A stretch of 59,361 bases of DNA from Dolichospermum sp. FACHB-1091 (GTDB lineage Bacteria > Cyanobacteriota > Cyanobacteriia > Cyanobacteriales > Nostocaceae): the NCBI RefSeq assembly GCF_014697585.1, contig NZ_JACJSB010000030.1, positions 1 through 59,361 on the forward strand. Reading direction: 5' to 3'. The translations under genes and the position numbers were made by a program. This document shows positions 36,933 to 46,325 of this stretch, one piece after another. The first letter of the stretch is position 1. Each line of letters opens with the position of its first letter. Below the pieces are notes generated by a model. It saw nothing but the letters and a program-made list of their open reading frames with translations, was not told the origin of the DNA and did no database searches.

Positions 36933-37110
36933 TTAAACCTGCCATTTTTCTATTTCTGTAACTTCTAAACCCGTTAACTGTGCTACTTGTTCTAGAGACA
37001 TCCCATTTTGCCACAAATTCACCGCAATTTGTCTTAATTGAGATTCAGCTTTTTCTTCGGCTGTGGTTTCCAAAGCGCGAGGTTTAAGATTTTAAATCTT
37101 CAAATTTCAT
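36933..37110 (-). pseudogene. Remnant of an Rpn-type nuclease/transposase-related gene
   Basis: On the minus strand a start (MKFEDLKS then stop) is followed directly by an open frame, ALETTAEEKAESQLRQIAVN and LWQNGMSLEQVAQLTGLEVT, ending at TAA 36933-36935. The second part is the typical C-terminal tail of Rpn-family recombination-promoting nucleases (PD-(D/E)XK transposase-like proteins), which often ends with a repeated EQVAQLTGL motif. The catalytic domain, about 200 residues, is absent, so an internal deletion has fused the start to the tail. It sits one base upstream of gntK. Confidence 0.7.
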
Positions 37111-37131
37111 AATTTAATATAGCTATCACGT

Positions 37132-37863
37132 CTATATTTTTAGTTCTGCTAAACCTAAATAACGGATACCTACTGGAGAAATATCAAACCGACATGGTAA
37201 AACTTCTAAACCTAGATTAATCGCTGTTCTTAACAATTGACCATATAGGGGATCTTTGCTGTCTCCAGGTGCAAATTCTAAACAATCATTCCGGTTAATA
37301 AAATATAGCATTACTGCCCGATTTTGGGGGAGAATTTCTATTAATTCCTGTAAATGTTTTTGTCCTCTGGTGGTCTCTGTGTCGGGAAACAAGGCTAAAG
37401 TTCCTTGAGACCAAGTTGTATTTTTCACCTCTAAATAAATTGGACGTTGTTGAGCATTTCCTGTTAAATAAAAATCAACTCGACTTTTACGATCTTTTCC
37501 ATAGACAACTTCACTTTTCACCTGTTCATATTCAGCCAATTCTGGAAATAAATGTTTCTCTAAAGCTAATTTGATCACACGGTTAGGTAAAGCTGTATTT
37601 ACACCCACCCAAGTTGTTGCATGATCATTGACTTCTATTAGTTCTAAAGTATATGCTAGTTTACGTTGAGGATTATCACTTTTAGAAACTTGTACAGCAC
37701 TACCAATAGTAGAAACTCCTGTCATTGGTCCTGTATTTGGACAATGTGCTGTGATCAATTCTCCAGAATTTAATTGAATATCAGCAAAAAACCGCTTGTA
37801 GCGTTTGAGTAAAGTACCAGGATATAGGGTTGGGTAGTTATAAAGCCAATCTGTCATGATCAT
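37132..37863 (-). CDS. sfsA: SfsA family sugar fermentation stimulation protein homologue
   Basis: The 243-residue protein has the SfsA pattern: LLKRYKRFFADIQLNSGELI at the start, AHCPNTGPMTGV, an ALPNRVIK segment, the nuclease-like core SRVDFYLTG and YLEVKNTTW (PD-(D/E)XK-type Asp and Glu-x-Lys), FPDTETTRGQKHLQELI, and ending in CRFDISPVGIRYLGLAEL. E. coli SfsA was named for maltose-use stimulation and binds DNA non-specifically; in cyanobacteria the role is unknown, and the core suggests a nuclease. I use the ATG at 37861-37863; M3 would also work. It is isolated on the minus strand. Confidence 0.93.
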   Translation of the reverse strand: MIMTDWLYNYPTLYPGTLLKRYKRFFADIQLNSGELITAHCPNTGPMTGVSTIGSAVQVSKSDNPQRKLAYTLELIEVNDHATTWVGVNTALPNRVIKLALEKHLFPELAEYEQVKSEVVYGKDRKSRVDFYLTGNAQQRPIYLEVKNTTWSQGTLALFPDTETTRGQKHLQELIEILPQNRAVMLYFINRNDCLEFAPGDSKDPLYGQLLRTAINLGLEVLPCRFDISPVGIRYLGLAELKI

Positions 37864-38148
37864 TAATTAGGTAGAATATTTACTCATATTAACTCAAAAT
37901 CATTCCCAGTCTTGCTGACTAGAGCAAATTAGGAAAATAGGAATCAACGCAATCCGTAAAATTACAAAATCTATATGTTTATCCATCACTCAGGGATAAT
38001 TAAGCCACAAAGTCTGATTTTAATCATAAATAATTCATTTTTGTAGTCAAATTTACGATATTTTTAGCAGATTTGAATATAATGGATATTATAAACCTAC
38101 CATTTAGACAAATATGGTAGCATTTACCAATACAAGGAGAAATATTCT

Positions 38149-38820
38149 ATGCAAAAAGTCTCACTTGATAGGGAATTAGAATATGCTTTTCTGTTTACCC
38201 TCAGAAAAGTAAACTCCATTAATACCATAGGTTTTCAGCCATTTTTTGATAATTTACCAATTGATCCTTATATTAAGGGAAAATATCGCTCACGCAGGTT
38301 ATCCAGGTTTCTAGTTTCCAGAGATAAGTTGCTCAAACTTCCACATGGATATCTATTACAAAGTAGAGATTATAATCCTTTATTGGGAGGGATAAAAAGA
38401 GAGTTTTCAGAATTGGATAATGCACTCATAGAACTGGATATTTTTAAGCATCTGATTTTCGCATTCTGTGATTCTTGTAAACTAGATATAGAAGCAGAAA
38501 TTGATGTTCATCAAATTAGAACTACCTGTTCACCAAATAATTTAGGAAATCCTGCTCCTGAAGGTATCCACAGAGATGGTAGTGATTTTATTGGTATTTT
38601 TTCCGCAGGAAGAGATAATATTGAAGGTGGAGAAACTCATTTATATTCTGCGAAAAAGGAAAAGCCAGTTTTTAACAAAGTTTTGCAACCCGGAGAAATA
38701 ATTTTAGTTAATGAACATCAATTTTTTCATTTTACTACTCCCATAAAACCGGAAACTCCTGGGTTAGGAACTAGAGATGTATTTGTGATCAATTATCCTA
38801 GCTTAATTTCTGATTTTTAG
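38149..38820 (+). CDS. 2-oxoglutarate/Fe(II)-dependent dioxygenase family protein
   Basis: The 223-residue product shows the 2OG-Fe(II) oxygenase facial triad: HRDGSDF gives His-x-Asp, and HQFFHFTTPI provides the distal His, followed by GLGTRDVFVINYP with the Arg expected to bind 2-oxoglutarate. The whole-protein layout matches the family of L-isoleucine 4-hydroxylase (IDO) and BsmA, so a free amino acid is the likely substrate, not proven. Start at ATG 38149, with AAGGAGAAA upstream. It stands alone between sfsA and a repeat; no biosynthetic partner is nearby, so it does not look like part of a natural-product cluster. Confidence 0.85.
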   Translation: MQKVSLDRELEYAFLFTLRKVNSINTIGFQPFFDNLPIDPYIKGKYRSRRLSRFLVSRDKLLKLPHGYLLQSRDYNPLLGGIKREFSELDNALIELDIFKHLIFAFCDSCKLDIEAEIDVHQIRTTCSPNNLGNPAPEGIHRDGSDFIGIFSAGRDNIEGGETHLYSAKKEKPVFNKVLQPGEIILVNEHQFFHFTTPIKPETPGLGTRDVFVINYPSLISDF

Positions 38821-38846
38821 GAAATATCAAGGTTCTAGAGAAATTC

Positions 38847-38879
38847 AGATCCCCTATTTCTTCAAGCAGTCGGGGATCT
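38847..38879. repeat. ATCCCCGAC-family hairpin repeat
   Basis: AGATCCCC and GGGGATCT frame a stem with partial inner pairing (CTATTTCTT...AAGCAGT). It is the same dispersed family as 23560-23590. It lies 27 bases after the oxygenase stop and could act as a terminator. Confidence 0.65.
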
Positions 38880-38936
38880 TCTTGAATTGGTGTATAATTA
38901 CATTAACAAATTCTTGATTTTTTTCCATTACCAATT

Positions 38937-39045
38937 ATGAATAACGAATTTTACGATCGGGGATTAGAAAAAGCCCAATAAAAAAATTATGCTGGAGCTA
39001 TAGCAGATTTTAATTTGGCTATTCAGGAAAATCCTAATAAACATC
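38937..39045 (+). pseudogene. Decayed TPR protein gene start
   Basis: The plus strand reads MNNEFYDRGLEKAQ, then TAA at 38979-38981, then in the same frame KNYAGAIADFNLAIQENPN. That is a standard TPR start (YDRG..KAQ.KNY.GAI.DFN.AIQ.NPN) with a nonsense codon, probably CAA to TAA. The frame then runs out within about 20 residues near the convergent GIY-YIG gene end. This is a truncated remnant of a TPR gene, as is common in cyanobacteria. Confidence 0.75.
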
Positions 39046-39057
39046 CTCTCACCCTAT

Positions 39058-39603
39058 TCACTTCAAATCCAACAATCCTACTTCCTTTAATTTAGGATTA
39101 AAGCGGACTTGAGTATTTACCCCCCGTTGCTTCAAAACCCCTAAAATCTCCTCTTCAACACGCCGCGCCACATTTTTTAAAACCTTGCTTTTCCCTAATT
39201 CATCAACAGCCTTATACTCATAATCATTTTTTTCCTCCGGTGTCATTAAATCCTTCACATCTATAGGATTAGTCCATTTTTGTTTAAACATGGCTTGAGT
39301 AATAGAAGTAGCCGCATTTTCGATCATCCAAGCTTTTTCAATATTTTCTAAAACCGTGCGATTAGGACGTTCTATAGTTTGCACTTTCACCCAATAACAA
39401 CTTTGAGGTTGACGGACTAAATGCTGTTTTAAACTCAGATAAATATCACGAGAATAACCAACAAATTGAAGAATTTTATCTTGATTAAAAATAGCATAAA
39501 CTCCGATTTTACCCTCAAAGTCAGCTATTACTTCACCATGGCCATCAATATAAGCATAATATTCAAGACTGGCTAAGGTTGGTATATTGATTTCTGTTGT
39601 CAT
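39058..39603 (-). CDS. GIY-YIG nuclease family protein
   Basis: The 181-residue product has a GIY-YIG domain in variant form: GKIGVYAIFN replaces GIY, and ILQFVGYSRDIYLSLKQHLV replaces YIG, followed by CYWVKVQTIERPNR with the conserved Arg region and later Glu. Known cyanobacterial members of this length share the C-terminal helical region (PEEKNDYEYKAVDEL, LGVLKQRGVNTQVRFNPKLK). Nuclease activity is likely but not tested by motif, since the first tyrosine is in GVY and the second is in VGYS. The ATG is at 39601-39603. Function may be DNA repair or mobile-element related; the window does not tell. Confidence 0.85.
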   Translation of the reverse strand: MTTEINIPTLASLEYYAYIDGHGEVIADFEGKIGVYAIFNQDKILQFVGYSRDIYLSLKQHLVRQPQSCYWVKVQTIERPNRTVLENIEKAWMIENAATSITQAMFKQKWTNPIDVKDLMTPEEKNDYEYKAVDELGKSKVLKNVARRVEEEILGVLKQRGVNTQVRFNPKLKEVGLLDLK

Positions 39604-39778
39604 AAATGAATTAAAAAATTACTGATAAAGATGATAATTTAGCTAAATTTGGTTCTTAGATACAGGGAACAGGGAATCTATTTACTATTCCTATTGCCTT
39701 TTATATTTAGGGCAACCACGGGGGGTTTGCCCCTAGTATTTTAGGCGTTACTGATTAACGGTATGAATTTTAGTCTCA

Positions 39779-39812
39779 CGCAAAGGCGCAAAGACGCAAA
39801 GGTAAGAGTTTT
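39779..39812. repeat. CGCAAAG-type tandem repeat
   Basis: TCTCACGCAAAGGCGCAAAG and then ACGCAAAGG belong to the CGCAAAGACGCAAAG family common in spacers of these genomes. A shorter related word occurs near 18052-18066. It lies 48 bases past the rpoC2 stop. Confidence 0.6.
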
Positions 39813-39860
39813 AAAGGTTCAATTTGGTAATTTTTCTCCTCAATTCAGCAACGCCCGATT

Positions 39861-42800
39861 TTATTCATCATCAAGATCATCTTCAAAATCATCGTCGTCC
39901 TCATCATCTTCTGCAATGAGGTCACTAATTTCATCAACAATCAAATCATCATCATCATCATCATCTAAAATCAGACGTTCTTCCCCCCCAAAAAAATTTG
40001 AACTGCTACCAAAACCACCTTCTACCATACCGGGTGCATCCAAATTATATAGTTTAGCCGTACGGTCATCTAACACCATATCCAAAGAATCGTCAACTTC
40101 ATCTAATACCCTATCACCCATGTCGCCAAAACCCATATCTGTCACATAGTCATCAATTACCCCTACTTCCTCAAAGGTATTGTAACCAGTACCAGCCGGA
40201 ATCAACCGACCAATAATCACATTTTCCTTTAAACCACGCAACCAGTCAGATTTACCCTCAATAGCCGCTTCAGTTAATACCCTCGTGGTTTCTTGGAAAG
40301 AAGCCGCAGAGATAAAACTATCAGTGTTAAGAGACGCTTTCGTAATACCTAATAACATAGGTGTATATTGCGCCTTTGCACCACCTGTAATAGACATAGC
40401 CTCATTCACCTGTTCCACCTGCCGTAATTCTACTAACTCACCAGGCAACATAGTCGTATCCCCACCGTCATCAATCCGTACTTTATTCGTCATCTGTCGG
40501 ACAATCACCTCAATGTGTTTATCAGCAATCTCAATCCCTTGAGACTGATACACCATTTGTACCTCATTCACCAAAAAGGTTTGTACCTTCTGCAAGGCTA
40601 GACTAGCACAAGCATAAACCCCATCCTCAGACCCCAAACTAAAGAATAATTCCAAAATCTCATGGGGGTTAGAAGGTCCATCCGTTAGGGGTTGACCAGC
40701 CACTACCTGCACTCCGTCGGGAACTATCAAGTTTTGCCCCGGTCCGAGGGGGTAGTCTGTGACTGTACCATTAGCCTCCATGATTTTAATAGAATATGCT
40801 TCACGAGAAACAGATGTTACCTCGTCTCCATCTCCATAAATCACCTTCACCTCCCCAGGGCGACGGGCTAATATACACCCTTCTTTCGGTTTACGAGCTT
40901 CTAAAAGTTCTTCAATCCGGGGCAAACCTTGGATAATATCACCAGTCTTTGCACGTTCAAATACCAACAACACCAAATTATCACCCCGTTGCACCAAATC
41001 CCCGTCTTCTACCTGCAACACTGCACCTGGACTAACTCGGTAAGGACGACCAACACGGAGAGTAATAGTGTGGGCTGAATTGTCAATTGTCAGTTGTCCG
41101 TTGTCCGTTGTTTTGTCATTGACCACTGACAATTGACCACTGACTACTTCCACTACTTGTCCAGATTCAGCCGCGACCACACCAGGGGCAAGTTCACTCC
41201 CTTCGACTACCAAATCTCCAGCTTTCACACTGGGCAGAACATTTGTACTCACGGTCATTAAATCATTCTGTCGCAACACCAAACAACGGCGCACCGTTTC
41301 CGCCCCCTGCTGCACACCGCGAACAATTCCCCCCTCTTTACACAATATCTTTGTCCGGGCTACCACAGCACCGGGAGCTATGGTATCACCATCAGCAACT
41401 TCTAGATTAGTTTGGGTACTACCCTGGGTCGCATCAGCAGTAATATCCCGACGCATCACCAAAGACTCCAAAATCACCAACTGCAAACGCTGAATCTCAC
41501 CATCTTCTGAGTCTGGAATCAATTCAATATCCGCCGCCAAAGGTGAAGCCCCGTGTTCTGTATCCGCCGCTTGTTCAATTTCCAACACAATCTGTGTCCG
41601 CAGCAATTCCACCCCCTCCACAGACTTCACCCGCTCCGAATCCTTATAAGGAATCCTTTGCACCGCCCGCAGTTGAATAGAACGCCCCGTGTGTTGACTA
41701 ATAGAAGTAGTCGCAGGTACATCCGGTGTAGTCGGTACAGCAAACTCCACCACCGGACGGCTTAATAATGCCGGTCCCTCCGGTGTTTCTACATATTGGA
41801 TATAACGCAATTCCGTTACCGTCGTCCCTTGCAGTTCCTCTCCCGGTTGCAAGAATATATTATCAAAAGCCATCGCAGCTTCAGGATCATCTACCATCAA
41901 CAATTCACCTGGTTTAATCACCACCTCCCGGAGAATATCGTTCTTTTGAGTAACTTCCACCACACCGCCAGTCTGACAAAAGATATCTTTAACTACTTCC
42001 GTTCCCGCTTCTACAAACTGACCATCCTCTACCAGCAGCAAAGATATATCCTTATTAACCTCATGGGTTTCCTCTGGAATCCACAGCAGTGTCCCCCCCT
42101 GAACTACCTCATAACCCAGTTTGGCCTTACCCTTCTTCTGCACCTCTATCCCCGCAAACTTCAAGAAACCGCCCGTAGTAGTCCGGTAATGATCATCTAT
42201 CAATTCCGCCACTACCTGACCATTCTGTACCTTAGTCCCCGGTGTAGCCCGCAGGTTAAACTCTTGGTTATTAGTAGTCGTAATTAAGTAACTATTGCGT
42301 CCTTGGGAACTCTGAACCGTAACCGCTGCTTGGTCTAAAACCACAGAAGCGGTAATAATTTCTATTTCCCTAGTCGCTTTTTCTGGAGCTACCTCTGGCA
42401 ACCGCACAACACCACCATGGATAGTAGTCAGCTTAGTTTCCGCCAAAACTCCATTAGTAGCGATTCCTTCGGAGTGCTTCGCAATCGCATCACCATTCTT
42501 AACCACCAATTCCGCCCCCGGTGGCAAATTATAAACATCACCCGAAAGGACCCAAATCAAACCCCCTCTAGATGCCGTTGTAGTAGAATTGCCCTGACGG
42601 TCTGTTTTTTGTTCGGCTACAACTTCAGCGAATTTCACCTCACCAGCCAAATCAGAAGCTACATCTTTAACCGCTTTTTCTGTATTAGTTCTAGTGGTTT
42701 TACCACCCAGTGCCACCTCCGCCACTAAATGGTCTGCTAATACCTGCTGTCCATCATGTATATATAGAGTTGAACCTTGAGTAACTGCTATCTCCTGACT

Positions 42801-44003
42801 TTGCGTATTGCTTTGCTTTTTATCCCTTTCTATCATCAAAGTTCCGTCAGCTTCCACATACAAAGCATCCTCACCATGACGGGTACGATAGGGACGGGTT
42901 TTTAACTTGCGGGGAATCTTCACTGTCCCCGCCACTTTAGACCGTACCTGTTGGGCAACTTCACCGGTAAATACCCCCCCAGTATGGAAAGTCCGCATGG
43001 TTAACTGTGTACCAGGTTCACCAATACTCTGAGCTGCAATAATCCCTACCGCCTCTCCCAAATCCACCATTTTGGCGTGGGCCAGACTCCAACCATAACA
43101 ATATTGACACACAGACCGGGCTGCCTCACAGGTCAAAGGACTGCGGACAATCACCTCTTTGACCCCTGCTTTTTGAATGGCGATGGCTAAATCATCGTCA
43201 ATAGGTGTATTCCGAGGCGCAATTATCTCCCCACTCACCGGGTCAATTACATCCTCAGCCACTACTCGACCCATCAACCGCGAAGCCAATTTAATTAAAA
43301 CCTTACTACCTTCGGTCATGGCGCGGATAGCCAACCCTTTTGTCGTCCCACAGTCAAACTCCCGCACAATCACATCCTGGGAAACATCCACCAACCGCCG
43401 AGTTAAATAACCAGAATCCGCTGTCCGCAGTGCTGTGTCTACTAGTCCTTTCCGCGCTCCATAACTAGAAATAATATATTCTGTAACGGTCAAACCTTCG
43501 CGGAAATTAGTTTTAATTGGTAAGTCAATAATTTCCCCCTGGGGATCTGCCATTAGTCCCCGCATTCCTACCAATTGTCGCACCTGAGAAATATTCCCCC
43601 GCGCTCCTGAAAAAGCCATCATGTAAACTGAGTTAAGGGGATTGGTTTTCTTGAAGTGAGTAACAACCTCATCTTTTAAGGATTCTGAGGTACTATTCCA
43701 AGTATCAATGACTTTTTGGAAACGTTCTACTTCTGTGATTTCCCCCCGTTGATAACGTTCTTCTGTGGCTAGAATTTCTGTTTCTGCAGCTTCTAAAAGC
43801 TCTTTTTTAGAAGGAGGAATCATCAAATCATCTACACTAATAGATACCCCCGCTTTAGTCGCATAGCGGAAACCCAAATCCTTGAGTTTATCGGCCATTA
43901 CCGCTGTCCGCGCTGTTCCATAGTGGGTAAATGCCCAAGAAATCAAGTCTCTTAGTTTACCTTTGTTAACCACAAGATTGCGAAAAACTGCTTTAGTTGT
44001 CAT
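39861..44003 (-). CDS. rpoC2: RNA polymerase subunit beta-prime, C-terminal part (RpoC2)
   Basis: The 1380-residue cyanobacterial RpoC2 is the C-terminal half of beta-prime. Zinc-binding Cys residues lie around [30 protein letters not shown], and the bridge-helix/trigger-loop region [20 protein letters not shown]; a long sandwich-barrel hybrid-motif insert follows, then [14 protein letters not shown] and the conserved C-terminal [18 protein letters not shown]. The tail after residue 1330 is strongly acidic, with runs of Asp. Two oddities are noted: residues about 952-975 are encoded by an intergenic hairpin repeat in frame, and the 213-base leader to rpoC1 is open in frame with rpoC2. I start at ATG 44001-44003 (MTTKAVFRN), the conserved start. 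It is last in the rpoB-rpoC1-rpoC2 operon. Confidence 0.97.
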   Translation of the reverse strand: MTTKAVFRNLVVNKGKLRDLISWAFTHYGTARTAVMADKLKDLGFRYATKAGVSISVDDLMIPPSKKELLEAAETEILATEERYQRGEITEVERFQKVIDTWNSTSESLKDEVVTHFKKTNPLNSVYMMAFSGARGNISQVRQLVGMRGLMADPQGEIIDLPIKTNFREGLTVTEYIISSYGARKGLVDTALRTADSGYLTRRLVDVSQDVIVREFDCGTTKGLAIRAMTEGSKVLIKLASRLMGRVVAEDVIDPVSGEIIAPRNTPIDDDLAIAIQKAGVKEVIVRSPLTCEAARSVCQYCYGWSLAHAKMVDLGEAVGIIAAQSIGEPGTQLTMRTFHTGGVFTGEVAQQVRSKVAGTVKIPRKLKTRPYRTRHGEDALYVEADGTLMIERDKKQSNTQSQEIAVTQGSTLYIHDGQQVLADHLVAEVALGGKTTRTNTEKAVKDVASDLAGEVKFAEVVAEQKTDRQGNSTTTASRGGLIWVLSGDVYNLPPGAELVVKNGDAIAKHSEGIATNGVLAETKLTTIHGGVVRLPEVAPEKATREIEIITASVVLDQAAVTVQSSQGRNSYLITTTNNQEFNLRATPGTKVQNGQVVAELIDDHYRTTTGGFLKFAGIEVQKKGKAKLGYEVVQGGTLLWIPEETHEVNKDISLLLVEDGQFVEAGTEVVKDIFCQTGGVVEVTQKNDILREVVIKPGELLMVDDPEAAMAFDNIFLQPGEELQGTTVTELRYIQYVETPEGPALLSRPVVEFAVPTTPDVPATTSISQHTGRSIQLRAVQRIPYKDSERVKSVEGVELLRTQIVLEIEQAADTEHGASPLAADIELIPDSEDGEIQRLQLVILESLVMRRDITADATQGSTQTNLEVADGDTIAPGAVVARTKILCKEGGIVRGVQQGAETVRRCLVLRQNDLMTVSTNVLPSVKAGDLVVEGSELAPGVVAAESGQVVEVVSGQLSVVNDKTTDNGQLTIDNSAHTITLRVGRPYRVSPGAVLQVEDGDLVQRGDNLVLLVFERAKTGDIIQGLPRIEELLEARKPKEGCILARRPGEVKVIYGDGDEVTSVSREAYSIKIMEANGTVTDYPLGPGQNLIVPDGVQVVAGQPLTDGPSNPHEILELFFSLGSEDGVYACASLALQKVQTFLVNEVQMVYQSQGIEIADKHIEVIVRQMTNKVRIDDGGDTTMLPGELVELRQVEQVNEAMSITGGAKAQYTPMLLGITKASLNTDSFISAASFQETTRVLTEAAIEGKSDWLRGLKENVIIGRLIPAGTGYNTFEEVGVIDDYVTDMGFGDMGDRVLDEVDDSLDMVLDDRTAKLYNLDAPGMVEGGFGSSSNFFGGEERLILDDDDDDDLIVDEISDLIAEDDEDDDDFEDDLDDE
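41082..41137. repeat. Inverted-repeat hairpin of an intergenic repeat family inside the rpoC2 coding region
   Basis: GTCAATTGTCAGTTGTC at 41082-41098 is inverted as GACCACTGACAATTGAC at 41121-41137, matching 16 of 17 bases around a 22-base loop rich in GTCCGTT units. It is the same word family as 7366-7398 and the rpoC1-rpoC2 spacer. In rpoC2 it is translated in frame to [19 protein letters not shown] and a few more residues, between conserved RpoC2 segments EVV and [11 protein letters not shown]-like sequence. Confidence 0.9.
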
Positions 44004-44223
44004 AATTTTGTCAGATGTCAGTTGTCGGTTGTCAGTTTTTGTGGGATGGGCTTCTAGCCCGTCCAGGTTCAAGTTGTCGGTTTTTGTGGGATGGGCTTCT
44101 AGCCCGTCCAGGTTCAAGTTGTCAGTTTTTGTGGGATGGGCTTCTAGCCCGTCCAGGTTCAAGTTGTCAGTTATCAGTTGTTTTTCTTTTGCTACTGACC
44201 ATTGACCACTGACCACTGACTAA
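44004..44223. repeat. rpoC1-rpoC2 spacer made wholly of repeats, with three 45-bp hairpin units
   Basis: Three copies of a 45-base unit occupy 44035-44079, 44080-44124 and 44125-44169. Each contains GGATGGGCTTCTAGCCCGTC, which folds as GGATGGGC / GCCCGTCC, so the transcript carries three hairpins in a row. Flanks are GTTGTCAG and TGACCACTGAC words of the hairpin family seen in rpoC2. The unit is a multiple of three, so the spacer is open in frame with rpoC2 for 71 codons ([13 protein letters not shown] repeated). It starts two bases after the rpoC1 stop. Confidence 0.93.
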
Positions 44224-46143
44224 TTAAGCATTTATCGCCTCCTGAATTGCCTTGTTATAAATCGCTCGTCCAGGAGTTGTATAAATGTACTGAGAAATTA
44301 AATTTCCTTGAGCATCTTCACGGACACGACGGAATTTATACCTTAGCATCCTCCCCCTGAGTTTACCCAAATCATCTTTGTCTTCTATGATTTCTAAGGG
44401 TTCAGAGTCTGGTTCTCCTGAGTCAACTTCTCCATCAAACCGTACATAAATATAGGCATGAAGATCCACCTGCTTCGCTTCATAAGCCATAATCACATCA
44501 TCCAAGGATGAAAAATATTTCCCCGCTCCCTTTGTCGCCTGGGGATTTTCCGCCGTCAAATAATATGCCCCTAATACCATATCTTGACTAGGCGTGACAA
44601 TAGGCCTACCCGTAGCAGGAGACAAAATATTATTACAAGCCAACATCAACAACCGCGCTTCTGCTTGACTTTCCAAAGATAAAGGCACATGAACTGCCAT
44701 TTGGTCCCCGTCAAAGTCAGCATTAAAGGCCGGACAAACTAAAGGATGTAATTGAATAGCTCTACCTTCCACTAAAATCGGTTCAAAGGCTTGAATACCC
44801 AACCTGTGCAACGTCGGTGCTCGGTTTAACATCACCGGGTGTCCTTCTATTACCTCCTGTAGCACATCCCAAACACAGGGATCATTGCGAGCAATCAGCT
44901 TTTTCGCCGCTTTGATATTATTCACCATACCCGAACGAATCAAGCGATTAATCACAAAGGGCTGGAATAACTCAATGGCCATTTCCCTGGGTAGTCCGCA
45001 TTGATGGATTTTTAGATTCGGACCTACTACAATTACAGAACGACCAGAATAATCTACCCGTTTACCTAAGAGATTCTGCCTAAACCGTCCCTGTTTTCCT
45101 TCAATAATATCGGACAACGACTTTAGGGGACGATTATTAGCACCTACGACGGTTCTACCCCGCCGACCATTATCAATCAAAGCATCAACGGCTTCTTGTA
45201 GCATCCGTTTTTCATTACGGACAATGATTTCTGGTGCTAATATTTCCTGAAGTCTAGACAAGCGATTATTACGATTAATCACCCGACGGTACAAATCATT
45301 CAAATCGCTAGTAGCAAATCTACCCCCATCTAATTGCACCATGGGACGTAAATCTGGAGGAATCACTGGAATCACTTCTAAAACCATCCACTCCGGTTTA
45401 GAACCGGTGGCGATGAAATTATCAATTACCCGCAAACGTTTAATTAATTTCGCCCGTTTTTGTCCCTTCGCATTGCCAATTTCCTCCCGTAGAGTTTCCG
45501 CTTCTTGTTCCAAATTAATATCCGCCAAAAGCCGTAATAGTGCCTCCGCACCAATACCCACTTCCACGCCTTCTAACTGAGAATCTTCGCTGTAGATAGC
45601 ATCTTCAATTTCTAGCCATTGATCCTCACTCAGAAGTTGCTTGTAAGTTAAGGTATCAGCATTTCCAGGGGCTAAAACGCAGTAAGAATTGAAATAAACA
45701 ATTTGCTCCACATCCCGTAGCGGCATATCTAGGAGAATGGCAATATAACTAGGAATGCCCTTGAGATACCAAACATGAGCCACTGGGGCTGCTAGTTTAA
45801 TAAAACCCATTCTGTGACGACGGACGCGAGACTCGGTTACTTCGACACCACAGCGCTCGCAAACAATACCTCTATGGCGAACTCGTTTATATTTACCACA
45901 GTGACATTCCCAGTCCTTAGCCGGTCCAAAAATGCGTTCACAGAACAAACCATCCATTTCCGGCTTGAGGGTGCGGTAATTAATAGTTTCTGGCTTCGTT
46001 ACTTCACCAACTATTTGTCCATTAGGTAAAGTCCGTTCACCCCATTTGCGAATGCGATCTGGTGAGGCTATACCAATTTTTACGTAGTCAAATTGATTAG
46101 TTTGGGCGGCTTTCATGTTAAGTGATAATTGTGAATTTCTCAT
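44224..46143 (-). CDS. rpoC1: RNA polymerase subunit gamma (RpoC1)
   Basis: The 639-residue cyanobacterial gamma subunit corresponds to the N-terminal half of beta-prime. It has the zinc ribbon [20 protein letters not shown] (residues 79-99 region), [18 protein letters not shown], the clamp and rudder regions, and the catalytic metal-binding loop [16 protein letters not shown] at about residue 475, which ligates the active-site magnesium. It is full length. I use the ATG at 46141-46143; M10 at 46114-46116 ([11 protein letters not shown]) is a possible alternative closer to orthologues. It lies 182 bases after rpoB and one repeat-filled spacer before rpoC2 in a single operon. Confidence 0.97.
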   Translation of the reverse strand: MRNSQLSLNMKAAQTNQFDYVKIGIASPDRIRKWGERTLPNGQIVGEVTKPETINYRTLKPEMDGLFCERIFGPAKDWECHCGKYKRVRHRGIVCERCGVEVTESRVRRHRMGFIKLAAPVAHVWYLKGIPSYIAILLDMPLRDVEQIVYFNSYCVLAPGNADTLTYKQLLSEDQWLEIEDAIYSEDSQLEGVEVGIGAEALLRLLADINLEQEAETLREEIGNAKGQKRAKLIKRLRVIDNFIATGSKPEWMVLEVIPVIPPDLRPMVQLDGGRFATSDLNDLYRRVINRNNRLSRLQEILAPEIIVRNEKRMLQEAVDALIDNGRRGRTVVGANNRPLKSLSDIIEGKQGRFRQNLLGKRVDYSGRSVIVVGPNLKIHQCGLPREMAIELFQPFVINRLIRSGMVNNIKAAKKLIARNDPCVWDVLQEVIEGHPVMLNRAPTLHRLGIQAFEPILVEGRAIQLHPLVCPAFNADFDGDQMAVHVPLSLESQAEARLLMLACNNILSPATGRPIVTPSQDMVLGAYYLTAENPQATKGAGKYFSSLDDVIMAYEAKQVDLHAYIYVRFDGEVDSGEPDSEPLEIIEDKDDLGKLRGRMLRYKFRRVREDAQGNLISQYIYTTPGRAIYNKAIQEAINA

Positions 46144-46325
46144 GTTATGCAGATTGCAGGGAGCAGAAGAAGCGGAGGAGGCTAGAGAAATATTTCTTAC
46201 TCTTACCTCTTAAGTAATTAGACAAAATTAATCACACAAAAAATCTGGACTGAAATCCTTGACTGGCAAATAATTGGTAAATAACCAATATGTAATTAAT
46301 TCTGTCGTCGTACTTACCTGTCACC

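Noticed and set aside
39763-40149. Ser-rich 128-residue plus-strand frame
   Set aside because: It is the antisense of the Asp-rich tail of RpoC2 (GAT/GAC runs give Ser codons).
43963-44212. Two plus-strand frames with repeated [11 protein letters not shown]-like units
   Set aside because: They are the antisense readings of the three 45-bp hairpin units in the rpoC1-rpoC2 spacer.
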